Assembly: GCA_022560025.1 (NCBI GenBank)
Contig: JAFISE010000047.1
Span: 1 to 64,000 of the forward strand
From: Stagonosporopsis chrysanthemi
Lineage: Eukaryota > Ascomycota > Dothideomycetes > Pleosporales > Didymellaceae
Direction: 5' to 3'
Length of the DNA stretch: 64,000 nt
Shown here: positions 1-9,948 of the stretch, piece by piece
How positions within the stretch are numbered: position 1 is the first letter of the stretch
Layout: each line of letters starts with the position of its first letter
Program-made: the position numbers and the translations under genes
The notes under the pieces: generated by a model
The model's database searches: none
Told to the model about the DNA's origin: nothing
The model's input: the letters and a program-made list of their open reading frames with translations, nothing else

Positions 1-431
1 ATAGCTTAGCACGTCGTATATGCCCTTCGGGAGGCGAGATGGTGGACTTATTCCTCATCAACTAGACGTAAAATGAATACCAACCAACCAACCAACCAAT
101 CCAGGCTGGCAGTTCCGCAACGCCGACGGCAAGCACACTGTGGCTAGAAGTATCGGTCATTGTGTTGCGAGACTTGAGGAGCGAAAAGTGACAAGAATAT
201 CGCGTCAGATTTCTGTGTGCTGACCGGCGAATGAATCACGCAACGACAAGTCGGGTTCACTTACTTTTGGCCTCAGTGTCTCTCACTTTCAATAGGGATA
301 TGGTGGCTTGATCGCAAAGACTTGGTTCCTTTACACCATACAAACTGGTGGTAGTGACCTATCGAGATGACAGCAGACAGGCAGCGCTGCTTGTGGATAG
401 AGCCCACGTTTTGCCCTGCGTTATGCCACTT
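1..431. other. Intergenic, nothing recognised
   Basis: No coding potential seen. A short CCAA/ACCA tandem (about five units) lies at roughly 80-99. It flanks the 3' end of the minus-strand dehydrogenase gene, so part of it may be that gene's 3' untranslated region. Confidence 0.5.
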
Positions 432-1916
432 TTACAACTTTGCCCTCTTCGTGAGACCCTTGTCCTGCTCCAGTCTAAACACTTTGTCTGGATTGAGTAT
501 CCCTCGCGGATCTAGCGCGCGCTTGACTCTTCTCATAACATTAATACCCTCGATCCCTACTTCATCAGCAAGCGCATCTCTCTGCTTCAGCCCGACGCCA
601 TGTTCGCCAGTCACTGTGCCCTCCAGACTCAGTGCGAGTCTCGCCACTTTCTGCAGCACCTCGTCGACCCTCGGTTTATCGGCCCCAGGGCAGATGATGG
701 ACGAGTGCACATTCCCATCGCCCACATGTCCAACGTTGGCACAAAACCATGGCTGCGCGGACTTCGAGGAGGATGCTTGGTGGGTAGCATTCGCTTCCTG
801 GATGAGTTTTTGGGTGCCTTCTACCAGGGCAGCGAGATTGGAGATTGGAACTGCGCAGTCGGAGTGCATGAATAGATCTGTAGGATCTTTCTTCATCATA
901 ATCAGGGCGCGACCGATGCATTTTCGCGCATCCCAGAGCACGTCGATTCGCGACCTTTCAGACGTAATCTCGTAGGATAAGGCTTTTTGCTCTTCACACA
1001 ACGCTTTGACGGTTTTGATTTGATCTCTCACAAGCTGTAGCGAGGAGCCAGCGAACTTGAGCCAGAGCGTTGGCTTCTCAACCATATCCACGCGCGCGAG
1101 TTTCGAGTAATTAATCGCGTGCACTTGGGGTCCGTCCGCCAGTTCCAGAGCCTCGAGCTGGTGCCCTGCCCTCTGCAGAGCGACGACGATATCGACGCCT
1201 TGCTGGAACGTGTCGAAGGTGACGAGACCGACGTGCAGGTTTTGCGGAAGAATAGCGAGCTTGAGGGTTGCTTCCGTGACCAGCGCAAGCGTTCCCTCTG
1301 ATCCGATGACAAGGTGCGTCAGATCGTACCCAGCAGCCGACTTTCTCGGCCGACGGTGCGTCTTGACAACTGTTCCATCCGCCAGTACGGCGGTGAGCGA
1401 GATGACCCATTCTTTCATAGTACCATAACGATACGCATTCGTGCCTGAACAGCTCATGGCGATCATGCCGCCTATACTCGCGCCCGGCGCTGGGTCAACG
1501 GGGAAGAAGACACCTTTATTTTTCAACTGCTCATTCAACTCCACCCAACCCAACCCAGGCTGTACTACCACGTCGAGATCATCTTCATGCAGGGAGATGA
1601 TGTCTCTCATACGCTCGAAACTGATGGATATCCCGGCCCTTGTGGATGTCAATGCCCCACCAAAACTTGTGCCGCCGCTGAAAGCGCATGTTGCTATGCA
1701 GCGCTCATTGCATGCCTTCAGGATAGCAGAGACGTCCTGAGTTGATTTGGGAAAGAAAACAATGACAGGTGTCTCATCTTTCAGTGCAGGCGAGTGTGCT
1801 GTGTTGGCTTTCGAATCGCGTACTGAAGGGTCAGACGAGTGCTCGATGTTGTGCGTGCTGAGCTCAGAGACCAGATCTTTGATGCTTTGTGGTGAGCTGT
1901 TGAAGTGATATGACAT
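432..1916 (-). CDS. FAD-linked D-lactate dehydrogenase-like oxidoreductase
   Basis: Member of the VAO/GlcD flavoprotein family, which oxidises D-2-hydroxy acids such as D-lactate and passes electrons to a carrier. Seen in order: an N-terminal PCMH-type FAD-binding domain with the SGGTSFGG loop and the PAPGASIGGM and GSEGTLALVTEATLKL stretches; a central cap domain; then C-terminal GHVGDGNVHSS, GEHGVGLKQR and LDPRGILNPDKVF, the usual end of GlcD/DLD proteins. The open frame has no intron. ATGs lie at 1916 (494 aa) and 1961 (509 aa). I prefer 1916 because it has an A at -3. Neither start gives an obvious mitochondrial presequence, so a cytosolic enzyme or a missed upstream exon is possible. The domain order matches DLD1-type enzymes best, but a glycolate or D-2-hydroxyglutarate dehydrogenase cannot be excluded. 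Confidence 0.85.
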   Translation of the reverse strand: MSYHFNSSPQSIKDLVSELSTHNIEHSSDPSVRDSKANTAHSPALKDETPVIVFFPKSTQDVSAILKACNERCIATCAFSGGTSFGGALTSTRAGISISFERMRDIISLHEDDLDVVVQPGLGWVELNEQLKNKGVFFPVDPAPGASIGGMIAMSCSGTNAYRYGTMKEWVISLTAVLADGTVVKTHRRPRKSAAGYDLTHLVIGSEGTLALVTEATLKLAILPQNLHVGLVTFDTFQQGVDIVVALQRAGHQLEALELADGPQVHAINYSKLARVDMVEKPTLWLKFAGSSLQLVRDQIKTVKALCEEQKALSYEITSERSRIDVLWDARKCIGRALIMMKKDPTDLFMHSDCAVPISNLAALVEGTQKLIQEANATHQASSSKSAQPWFCANVGHVGDGNVHSSIICPGADKPRVDEVLQKVARLALSLEGTVTGEHGVGLKQRDALADEVGIEGINVMRRVKRALDPRGILNPDKVFRLEQDKGLTKRAKL

Positions 1917-1961
1917 CTTTGGTTTGCTTTGATCAAAGAAGAAGAATGGTGGATGTACCAT

Positions 1962-2490
1962 GGATAAGTCGGAGATCGCTGAAGCAGATGTCAGACGAAG
2001 AAGCACGCTAGTCCAGAATTATCATTACAATTGAGGTGCTAGCATATTGGCGGACCGCATAGATCCTATATTACCCGCAAGCAAGCGGTTGTGATAGTTG
2101 TAGATCCATCATCAGGCCAGAGCCGAGATATGAACGAAATGAAGTGAAGATTGGGGAAGAGTCAAGTATTCATGCTCCGGAGTCGGAACTAATCAATGAT
2201 CTCGTTCCGTGATTCCGATGTTCGACCCAGACTTCTCTTACATTGTTGAATTACAGAGATTAAGATATATGGGGGACTACATGAAAGGGTACAATAACAT
2301 TACAAGTGTTTTTTGTGGATATCATAGAAGGGCCATTAAAGTGGAAAAAGGGAAGCATGTAACCAGATCCAGGACCTAAGTATCCAAGTAGATCAAGCGG
2401 CGCCGCTCACTAGATGCTCCTGGTCGTGCCTGAGTACGCCTGATAACCAAGAAGATAGTGAGAAAGTAAAGTAGTAAAGAAAAATCAAAA
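1962..2490. other. Intergenic between two co-directional minus-strand genes
   Basis: Holds the promoter of the dehydrogenase gene and the 3' region of the large upstream gene. No ORF or RNA gene recognised. Confidence 0.5.
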
Positions 2491-5400
2491 TCATGGCAAG
2501 TCACCGTACGTCTTCTCCTTGTTCTTCCTCCAGAACTTCATATTGCTGCTCTTCTTCTTCTCCTCTTCTTTACGCGAACCAGGCGGAGGTCCTACAGGCT
2601 CAGGCGGTCCGGAGTTGCGTAGGAAATCAGCAAGTTCACTGGTCGCTGTGCGGCTACGTGCATCACCCACGGCAGGAGCCCGCGCAGCAACTTTTGGCTT
2701 ATGAGCACGCGTCGTTTCCGCGCCACTTGAAGTGGGGAAACCCATCGGTGGTGCAGCGCCGTTGCCTGTGCCATTGCTACGTGTTGGAGCGGCGGACGAA
2801 GGGAGCGAAGTGTTTGAATTGTTCGCACGGGCCTTGGCTGCCGCAATCGTCTCCTGGCTAAGCATGAAAGGTTGCGGTTTACCAGCAGAAGGTCCAGCCG
2901 GCGGCTCCATTTCATTCAGAAAATCCATCAGGCTTTCTTGTCTCGGCGCAGATGACTTGCTTGACGGAGGAAGAGCGGTCAACTGGTCATCATCCTCGTT
3001 TTCCTCATCGGAGATGTCGATCGCGTAAGGATCCTTGATGCGTCTGCGAGTACGGGTAATCACTGGCTCTGAGCTGGAAGCCATGCTGCCGGACAGGTTC
3101 TGTGGGATGTTCGAGTAAGCAGGCTGCACTACACCCGGAGAAGCGATGAGCCCAGTTCTGGAGTTGGACGTTTGTATGGAGTGCTGGGAGTTGAGTGTAG
3201 AGGCCTTCGAATCGTACGCTGATTCAACGTTGCCGTGATCGCCCAGCATGGTCTCGAATTGATCGGAGTCGACCGTCGTGCGGAATGGAGCCACTGATCG
3301 TGGTATCCGGGGCTGTCCCTCAGGTCCGTTTGACGGTCCCTGACGGATGAAGTCTATCAGATCATCATTACCAGTACTAAGGCCAGCTGGGCTGCGAGGC
3401 TCCATGTTGACACGAGGCCTGCTAGATGATCCTTCCATAGAACGAGAGCTCGATTGCTTGGTCGATAATTTGCGTCCCATGGAAATTGCCGAGCCGTTTG
3501 GCGATTTCAGGCCGTTGCCACTGATGTTAACGAAAGGTTGTGGAGTCTTCTCTTGACCTGGCGAAGGGCCAGTCGAGCGGATGAAGTCGGCAAAGTCGCG
3601 CAGTGACTCGGACTCAACTCGTGGTTCCCTGGCAAGTGGTCGCGTAATGACCTTCCTACTTGGTGAAGGCTTGTGATTGGGAACCCCAGGGCCCCTGCCT
3701 TTACTGGAAGGCTTAGGGGAAGGTGCAACTGCTCCGAACGAGTTGTCTTTGTTGGCATCCGCTCGAGGATAAACGGTCACTGAAGCAGGATCGGGCTGTT
3801 CAAGCTCTTGCTTTCGAACGACTGGGGCCTTTTTGAATGTCAGTACAAAACTAGTAAAGAGTTGTGTATCACTCACGTCCAGGGCGCGCATATTCTCGGG
3901 TGTCAACGTGTATTTGACGGTTTCCTTGCCCTGCACTAGCTCCTCAAATTGACGCTCACGATCTTCATCAGACAAGCGTCCGCCAAGGTTGCGAGACAGC
4001 TGAGGGTCGGAGTCTCGATTGGTTGGCAAGCGAGACACGCTGCCCGACTTCTTGGACGAAGTTGACGCTACACGCTGTACACCCGGCTTCTCCTTGAACG
4101 AGCCGCCCGCTGCAGAATGTGAGCGCAAAGACTCTTCAGTAGAACGACGGGGGATCTGTCGTTCAACAGTTGCTACATGCGGGTTTTGTGTGCGACTCCT
4201 GTTGCTAGCAGTGGGGCTGTTCTGACCAGCTGTCGGCTCACCAGCAACAATTTGCTGAGGTTTGTAATAGTCGACCTCTTGCAGAGACGGTAGAGACGTA
4301 CGACCGGATGTTGGCGGAGTTGCGTCTCGTCTACGTGGTGGGCTCGTTAGTCCAATGGCAGCAGCAACACCTGCACCAGTGCCAATGCGTGCAACAGAAC
4401 GTTCGGGCACAACAGGCTTTGCATCAGGTGTAGGTGTGTTGCGCGACGGGACTGATCGGGGCGTAGGCTGCGCCTCTACGTATCCGCCCTGGGCATGCGC
4501 GACCTTGGGTCGATCAGGCCATCGATCGAAAGAAGGTGTTGGGGAGGACTGAATCGGTATATCCGACGTCCTTGCCACGCCGATAGCTTGCGATTCCTCC
4601 TCGTCATCATTATCAGAAAAGTCGTTGAGGTAAGATGTTGCCTCTGCATGCGTAGAGGCCATTGGTGTTGCGGTCGGCGTCTCCCGTGGCGATGTGAGGC
4701 TGTTGCTTCTTGTGGAGAACGTGCGTACGATACCTGGAGGCCCGCTCCTTCCGATCGACATTCTCTTCGACTGCAACACCTTCGGCTCGACATCGTAGTT
4801 GTCCGAAGACATTGAAGTTGTTGACTTTGGTGTGTCGGGCTCCGCGTCATTCTTCTCTAAACTTCTTGTTTTGACCAAATCACGATTGGGCTTCTGGGGA
4901 CTAGCCAAAGCAGAAGATAGCATGGCCTCATGGGCATCGCCCTCGCCTTTGTGCAGCACGAGCAAAGGCTCTACGGTGTCTTCATCGCCGAGGTAAGAGC
5001 TGCGGTTGAAGTTGCTAGTCATCGGCGTCTCGAATGGTGTGTCGAGCTGGCCATCGTCATCGTTCATGTGGGATCGTTGGGACACAGCGAAGGGCATGGT
5101 TTCTGGGCCAGGCATCGATAGAGGTCTCTCCTTGGTGTTTCTCCGTCGGAAGCTCTCTGCAGGTGCAAGCATGATAACGCTGTTGGGTCTTGCGGGTCGA
5201 GACACTGGCGTTTGCCGACCACTGCTCTCTGCATCCTCGAACGTTTGAGCCAGACCCGGCACCTCAATCTCGTCGACATCTCTGGACCCGATTGGCAGCG
5301 GTATGTTGGCTGCGATGTCCGTTTCTGTAGGGGCTCGTTCAGATACTGGGGTGTTTCCGATTCGGTACGACTCGTCAGCTGTAACCTGGCTACTTCTGCT

Positions 5401-6414
5401 CCCCCGTCGCTGAAGGCTCGTAAAGCTCGAATTAGGCCGTGTGCCGCGGTTCGGGGAGAGTGGCTGCAGAGATGCCCGCACGCGTTTCCTCCAGGTCCTC
5501 CACAGCCGCCCAAGGGCCGAGTTCAGAGCAATCTTCTCTACGTCAGGTTCCTCGATGACCAGTCGCTCTAGAGCGCCTTCCTCAGTCTCGTCTGAGTGAT
5601 GAGACCTCCTGACTCTGGATGCCATTCGAGCATATGCCGCCTGTCCCGCAACAAGCAGAGTCTGTTCGGCAATGTACTCGACCACAGACGTAAGGAAGAT
5701 GGCAGAGGCCCAGGACACAAGACCAGCTTCTTCGTCCTCGTCCTCGTCCATGCTCAGCCCACGCTCCTGTTGGACGTATCTCTCTTCGTCTTCATCCTCC
5801 ATCTCGCCCAGGCGTGTATAGACCATTATTCGCAGGCGTGTGCGCTTCCACACCTTCTCCACATCCCATCGATCGATCGCCTTTCCACCGTCGACGGGGG
5901 AGAATTCCTCATCATCCTCCCCTGACAATAGGCCCTGCAGTTCTTCGTCTGCAGCCTCTGCTGCTTCGCGAGCCAGGCGGGGCTTCAGCACTTCTGCAAT
6001 AGCAGGACGGATGGCTGTAAGGGACGGCGAGCGCGCGGCGGACAGGAACGCGAACAGTAAGTGGTCAAGGAAGCCATTGAGTAGCGACAATGCTTGTTCT
6101 GAGAAGATGGCGTTCTCCAGCTCCTCGTGCTCGGAGTCGAGTTGCCGCAGTTGCGCGTTGTGGTTGTCGGTCACCATCTGCGACGCGACCGACGCCGCGA
6201 TGTACGCCGGCGGGGGGCGCACTGTGGTGGGCATCTGGAAGGTCACAGAGCTCGCAACTGAGGGGCGATCGCTCGTGAAGCTCGGCGCGATGCTCGAGCG
6301 TCTGGACATGATGTCGCCCGTCTCGGAGGAGGTATGGCGGTGCATGGTGGGCGAATGCGCCATTGCTGGACGAATGCCGTCCTCGCTTGTTCGATGGTCG
6401 CTCAGCATGGACAC
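2491..6414 (-). CDS. Large fungal protein with histone-fold-like segment and repeated DFIR/DFL motifs
   Basis: Open frame of 1307 codons. Residues about 100-150 and 230-305 are predicted helical. The stretch ASAIFLTSVVEYIAEQTLL (about 236-254) closely resembles histone H2A helix 2, and the segment after it resembles the H2A end. The rest is Ser/Pro-rich and probably disordered. A conserved-looking block (ERQFEELVQGKETVKYTL) sits near residue 820. The C-terminal third carries four short motifs of the form DFIR/DFL followed by Gly/Pro (about residues 941, 1023, 1166, 1266). The end is strongly basic (KKKSSNMKFWRKNKEK). Bases 3829-3876 look like a 48-nt in-frame intron (GTGAGT…CTGAC…AAAAAG); removing it gives 1291 aa. 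The start is the first ATG of the frame. I do not recognise a named function; chromatin or nuclear association is inferred only from the histone-like helix. Confidence 0.8.
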   Translation of the reverse strand: MSMLSDHRTSEDGIRPAMAHSPTMHRHTSSETGDIMSRRSSIAPSFTSDRPSVASSVTFQMPTTVRPPPAYIAASVASQMVTDNHNAQLRQLDSEHEELENAIFSEQALSLLNGFLDHLLFAFLSAARSPSLTAIRPAIAEVLKPRLAREAAEAADEELQGLLSGEDDEEFSPVDGGKAIDRWDVEKVWKRTRLRIMVYTRLGEMEDEDEERYVQQERGLSMDEDEDEEAGLVSWASAIFLTSVVEYIAEQTLLVAGQAAYARMASRVRRSHHSDETEEGALERLVIEEPDVEKIALNSALGRLWRTWRKRVRASLQPLSPNRGTRPNSSFTSLQRRGSRSSQVTADESYRIGNTPVSERAPTETDIAANIPLPIGSRDVDEIEVPGLAQTFEDAESSGRQTPVSRPARPNSVIMLAPAESFRRRNTKERPLSMPGPETMPFAVSQRSHMNDDDGQLDTPFETPMTSNFNRSSYLGDEDTVEPLLVLHKGEGDAHEAMLSSALASPQKPNRDLVKTRSLEKNDAEPDTPKSTTSMSSDNYDVEPKVLQSKRMSIGRSGPPGIVRTFSTRSNSLTSPRETPTATPMASTHAEATSYLNDFSDNDDEEESQAIGVARTSDIPIQSSPTPSFDRWPDRPKVAHAQGGYVEAQPTPRSVPSRNTPTPDAKPVVPERSVARIGTGAGVAAAIGLTSPPRRRDATPPTSGRTSLPSLQEVDYYKPQQIVAGEPTAGQNSPTASNRSRTQNPHVATVERQIPRRSTEESLRSHSAAGGSFKEKPGVQRVASTSSKKSGSVSRLPTNRDSDPQLSRNLGGRLSDEDRERQFEELVQGKETVKYTLTPENMRALDVSDTQLFTSFVLTFKKAPVVRKQELEQPDPASVTVYPRADANKDNSFGAVAPSPKPSSKGRGPGVPNHKPSPSRKVITRPLAREPRVESESLRDFADFIRSTGPSPGQEKTPQPFVNISGNGLKSPNGSAISMGRKLSTKQSSSRSMEGSSSRPRVNMEPRSPAGLSTGNDDLIDFIRQGPSNGPEGQPRIPRSVAPFRTTVDSDQFETMLGDHGNVESAYDSKASTLNSQHSIQTSNSRTGLIASPGVVQPAYSNIPQNLSGSMASSSEPVITRTRRRIKDPYAIDISDEENEDDDQLTALPPSSKSSAPRQESLMDFLNEMEPPAGPSAGKPQPFMLSQETIAAAKARANNSNTSLPSSAAPTRSNGTGNGAAPPMGFPTSSGAETTRAHKPKVAARAPAVGDARSRTATSELADFLRNSGPPEPVGPPPGSRKEEEKKKSSNMKFWRKNKEKTYGDLP

Positions 6415-9400
6415 GATCTAGCGAGAATGATGTGCAGCTGAGGGCTTCGGCTGGCACTGACACCGCGAAGCTAAGGGGTGCCCTGCAGCGTGAGGCTTGA
6501 CGAATAAAAAGTAGGGGCGGGAGCGCTAGGGGAAGTCTTCAGGCAAGCTAGCAACAATCAGAAGGTATGATTACCGGTGCATTGCTGTTTGACGAGCCAG
6601 GGGGGGTAAACGAGTGTGAGGAAAGAGAGCCACGAAGCGTGGAGACGCAAGTGCGCGAAGAACGGCTGAGCGACGAGATTGTGGTGATGGTACCCCAGAC
6701 GTCGATCGGTGTTTCGCGGCTGATACATACGCTTTCAGGAGCCAACGCGCTGCTGCACGTTCGCTAGCCGAGCACCAGGGACGGAGAATAAACATCAAGC
6801 AGTCTTTTCGCCGCCACGGGCCTTTTCCTTCATATCGATCTCCGCTCGGTATTCACGCTTCGGGAAGATTGTCTGGTGTGCCTGGTACAACATGTCGTAC
6901 GCTCCGCCGTCGCAGCCTCTTACTACGCAGTAGACGACCCTGCTTACTGCTAAGACCCTCCACATGTCGTGTCTAAACTCTCATCCGAGGCTGCCCAATG
7001 GCGCCGCCTGCCAGATTCCGCTGGCTCTCCTGAGTTGGGGTATCGACTAAACTGGGGCTGGCCGGCCCATCTAGCACCTCTGACAAGACCAGACAGCTGA
7101 GCATTGTCGATCCGGTCGATAGCTCAGAAACGCTGCGCCTGTCATGTCACACCATGTGGCTCGTTGGCTGTTTTGGCGCGTTCGCTGTGACGCCACGAGC
7201 AGCACAATGCTGTCTTGCATCTTGCACAAGTGCTGGATACAACATTGTATCATACATACATATCGACGAGAAGCTAACAACCATTGCAACCATATTGTGG
7301 AGTAATCTTTAGACATCAAATCACTCCTCCGCCATCTCGATGTGCGGGGTGGTGTGTATCTTTGGCTTTCCGAGTTGCTTTGGCGACATTATTCTCAGGG
7401 GCTTCAGACGATGATCTCCAGGATATCAGTTGTCATTTGGGTCCAAGAGCTAGGTGTACTGTAGAAGTCTACGAGCAAGTACCACAGAGCAATACTCTCC
7501 AGGGGACTACATATTAATAGCCTGAGGCCATTGCCATTTGCTTCGAAAGATTGAGCGGGCGACGACTGGTCTGGTCACGATGTCTCATGGCAGTTGAGCA
7601 AACACGTGGAGTTAGCCAGATATCCCCGCTGCTGTTTTCAGTATCCTTTCCGTGCATGTAATGACTGTGAAGAGTGTATGCGTAGAACGTTATGCAACCA
7701 AGGTAAAAGAGGGAACAGCAGCAGCTCTGTATACAGGCAGTGCACGTGATGAACAATGCAAATTTGGCAACGAAAGTGGCTCATGCCTGCTGTAAGTAAT
7801 GATGAGAAAGAAAACGACTTCTGTATTCAACACCGGTTATCGTTCTCCGCCGAGATCTGTGTTCGTCGTCGACAAGGATGGGAAGGAGGAGGCGAGTTGT
7901 CATTACCCCATCGATGTTCCTGATTGGCCGCGTGTCTGCCATGTGGCCCATGAGGTCTTCTCCCCTCATCTTTTGCAACCTCATCTGAATCCGCATTCGC
8001 TCGTAATGCACGGAGACGCCAGATCTCCTCTGAGATCTCTTGCCTTCCCACTTACCATCTGCTGTGTAAGGCCGCCGGTGCGCGCAAAAACAAACATTTC
8101 GTGATTGAGCGGGTCCGCCCGTGTGCGCTTGACTCTCTGCAGAGGTATACCTGGATTGACGATGGCATCCATGGCGGATATGTTGACTGACTCGTACACA
8201 TAGGTGATACGTATATGTGATTAGAGCTGGCACTACCTTCCATGGTCATCGCACGCCTTGTCGGTGTTGAGAGCGCCGCCGGTCGGTGCTACGACCCTGC
8301 CACCTATCCTGACCTACAGATGTCATGAGTACGCGGAGTCCACCTCGGAGAAGTTGACATACCATCGATGAACAAGGCCGATCCGCCCAGCCTGAGGCCT
8401 CTTTGTTGCAGTCGCTCTTCCACCTTTGCCCAACCCGCGTTACTAACTCGTGCAAACGGCTTCCAGTCTGCTCCTCTTGCGGGTTGAGAAGCGCATCGCG
8501 AGCAGCAGTCGTTACTATTGACTGAACCGATGTTCTCAGCGTAGAGACAGGGGGTATAGAGACCGTTGATGATGCGAGCACGACAACATGGCTCTCCGGC
8601 AGTGCGCTCGCGGCCCCAATGCGAACAAGGTCGATGATACACATGCTCCGTCTGGCACATCCTGCGATACCTACTAGTAGTCTTCTTGTACTAAGCTTGC
8701 TGGGAGAGCCTGGACCGAGAACCGAGCAAGATGGGTATGGCCCTGCTTCGATACCCAAGGCATTGACTGATCGTCGTAACGTCTATATACTCACTCAAAC
8801 AGATTGTTCGGACCAGGTCACACACAAGGATTTTGTTGTACGGTAGGCTCAGCATTGTGGTGTCGACCTTTGTTCTCATGGTCAACTCTGTCCTGACACA
8901 CGTTTGGAGAACCTTGCCTGACACAATCTGATTGTTCGCACCAGGTGTTGTGCGATTCCTTTACCACGGCTAGCGCACCCGGTGCCGCGACGGCTCACAA
9001 CTGCCCATCCGTCGGTCGAAAAGGGTCTCCATGGACACTTCGATAGGACTTGTGTTTTTCGAGCGCACGAGGCCAGGTCGTCTGCTTCACGCACACGCAA
9101 ATGACTTGTCCAAACGCTCCGTAGCGTTGCAAGGTGCCATGCGAGCGCTATCCCGACAAGGAACAGCGCATCCGGAACGAGGTGGGACCTGGAAGACCAG
9201 AATTGTATTGAGACAAACGATATGAGTTGAAATGATGGCTGTCGTACAGAGGCAGGGGAAGCCAAACAATCGACACACGTCACGTGGATAGACTCCGCAA
9301 GGCTGATCGATGAGTGCGCAACAGCAGAGACCTTCCGTGTGTTGGACGATGTAAAGCACGCTGAGAGTCGCAGCCAGTGAGAGCTGTTACCGTCTTGGCT

Positions 9401-9926
9401 TGGCTTCCATGAGGCGAAGCTCACGAGAGGGCAAATCATCTTTGGCCGAATGACGCAAGGAATGGCATTGTGAGCCTCCGCTCATGGTTTGGTACGAGGT
9501 CAGCACAAGGCGTTCGCGCACCTGGAGAAAGGTCTGTCACAGGTAGGCCATCGATTGCCAACGAAGATGACTAACCCGATGACAGTGCCTGCCACCCACA
9601 ATGGAAACAAGCAACACCCCCAACGTATCGATTAGTCTTACCCCAGATCTACCACGTATCTGGCACTGTCCCGAACGCTCAGACGCGGGGCGAATCGGCG
9701 TTAACCCAGAATCGATCCGTCTCTTCCCGGCTCGCTGTTCAGCACAGCCCAAGCTCATCTGCAGGTACAACCGTAACCGCCACCCCACCAAGGTCGAGCG
9801 GCCCTGCACGTCATCGTTCACTGTGGGCTAGGGGGAGGGGAACGTGCAGCGAGAAGGCCTGGCAGTCGACGAGCACGCTGCTCGACTGTGCTGAAGCAAG
9901 GCGCGCGTCTGCCAGGAGATACTTCA

Positions 9927-9948
9927 GTGCACATGTGCACATGTGCAC
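9927..9948. repeat. 22-bp perfect palindrome of GTGCAC/ATGTGCAC units
   Basis: The sequence is three GTGCAC hexamers joined by AT dinucleotides and reads identically on both strands. It contains overlapping CACATGTG E-box-like sites. It lies in the gene-poor stretch 2.1 kb upstream of glutamine synthetase. Confidence 0.6.

Noticed and set aside
367..975. Plus-strand ORF of 202 codons
   Set aside because: Antisense to the well-supported flavoprotein gene; composition follows from the opposite strand.
6567..6767. 66-codon ATG ORF divergent from the large minus-strand gene
   Set aside because: Short, no domain, lies in the promoter area; no independent support.
8246..9439. Overlapping minus-strand ORFs of 118-185 codons
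   Set aside because: No domain or protein-like pattern; several overlapping frames are open, as expected by chance in GC-rich DNA.
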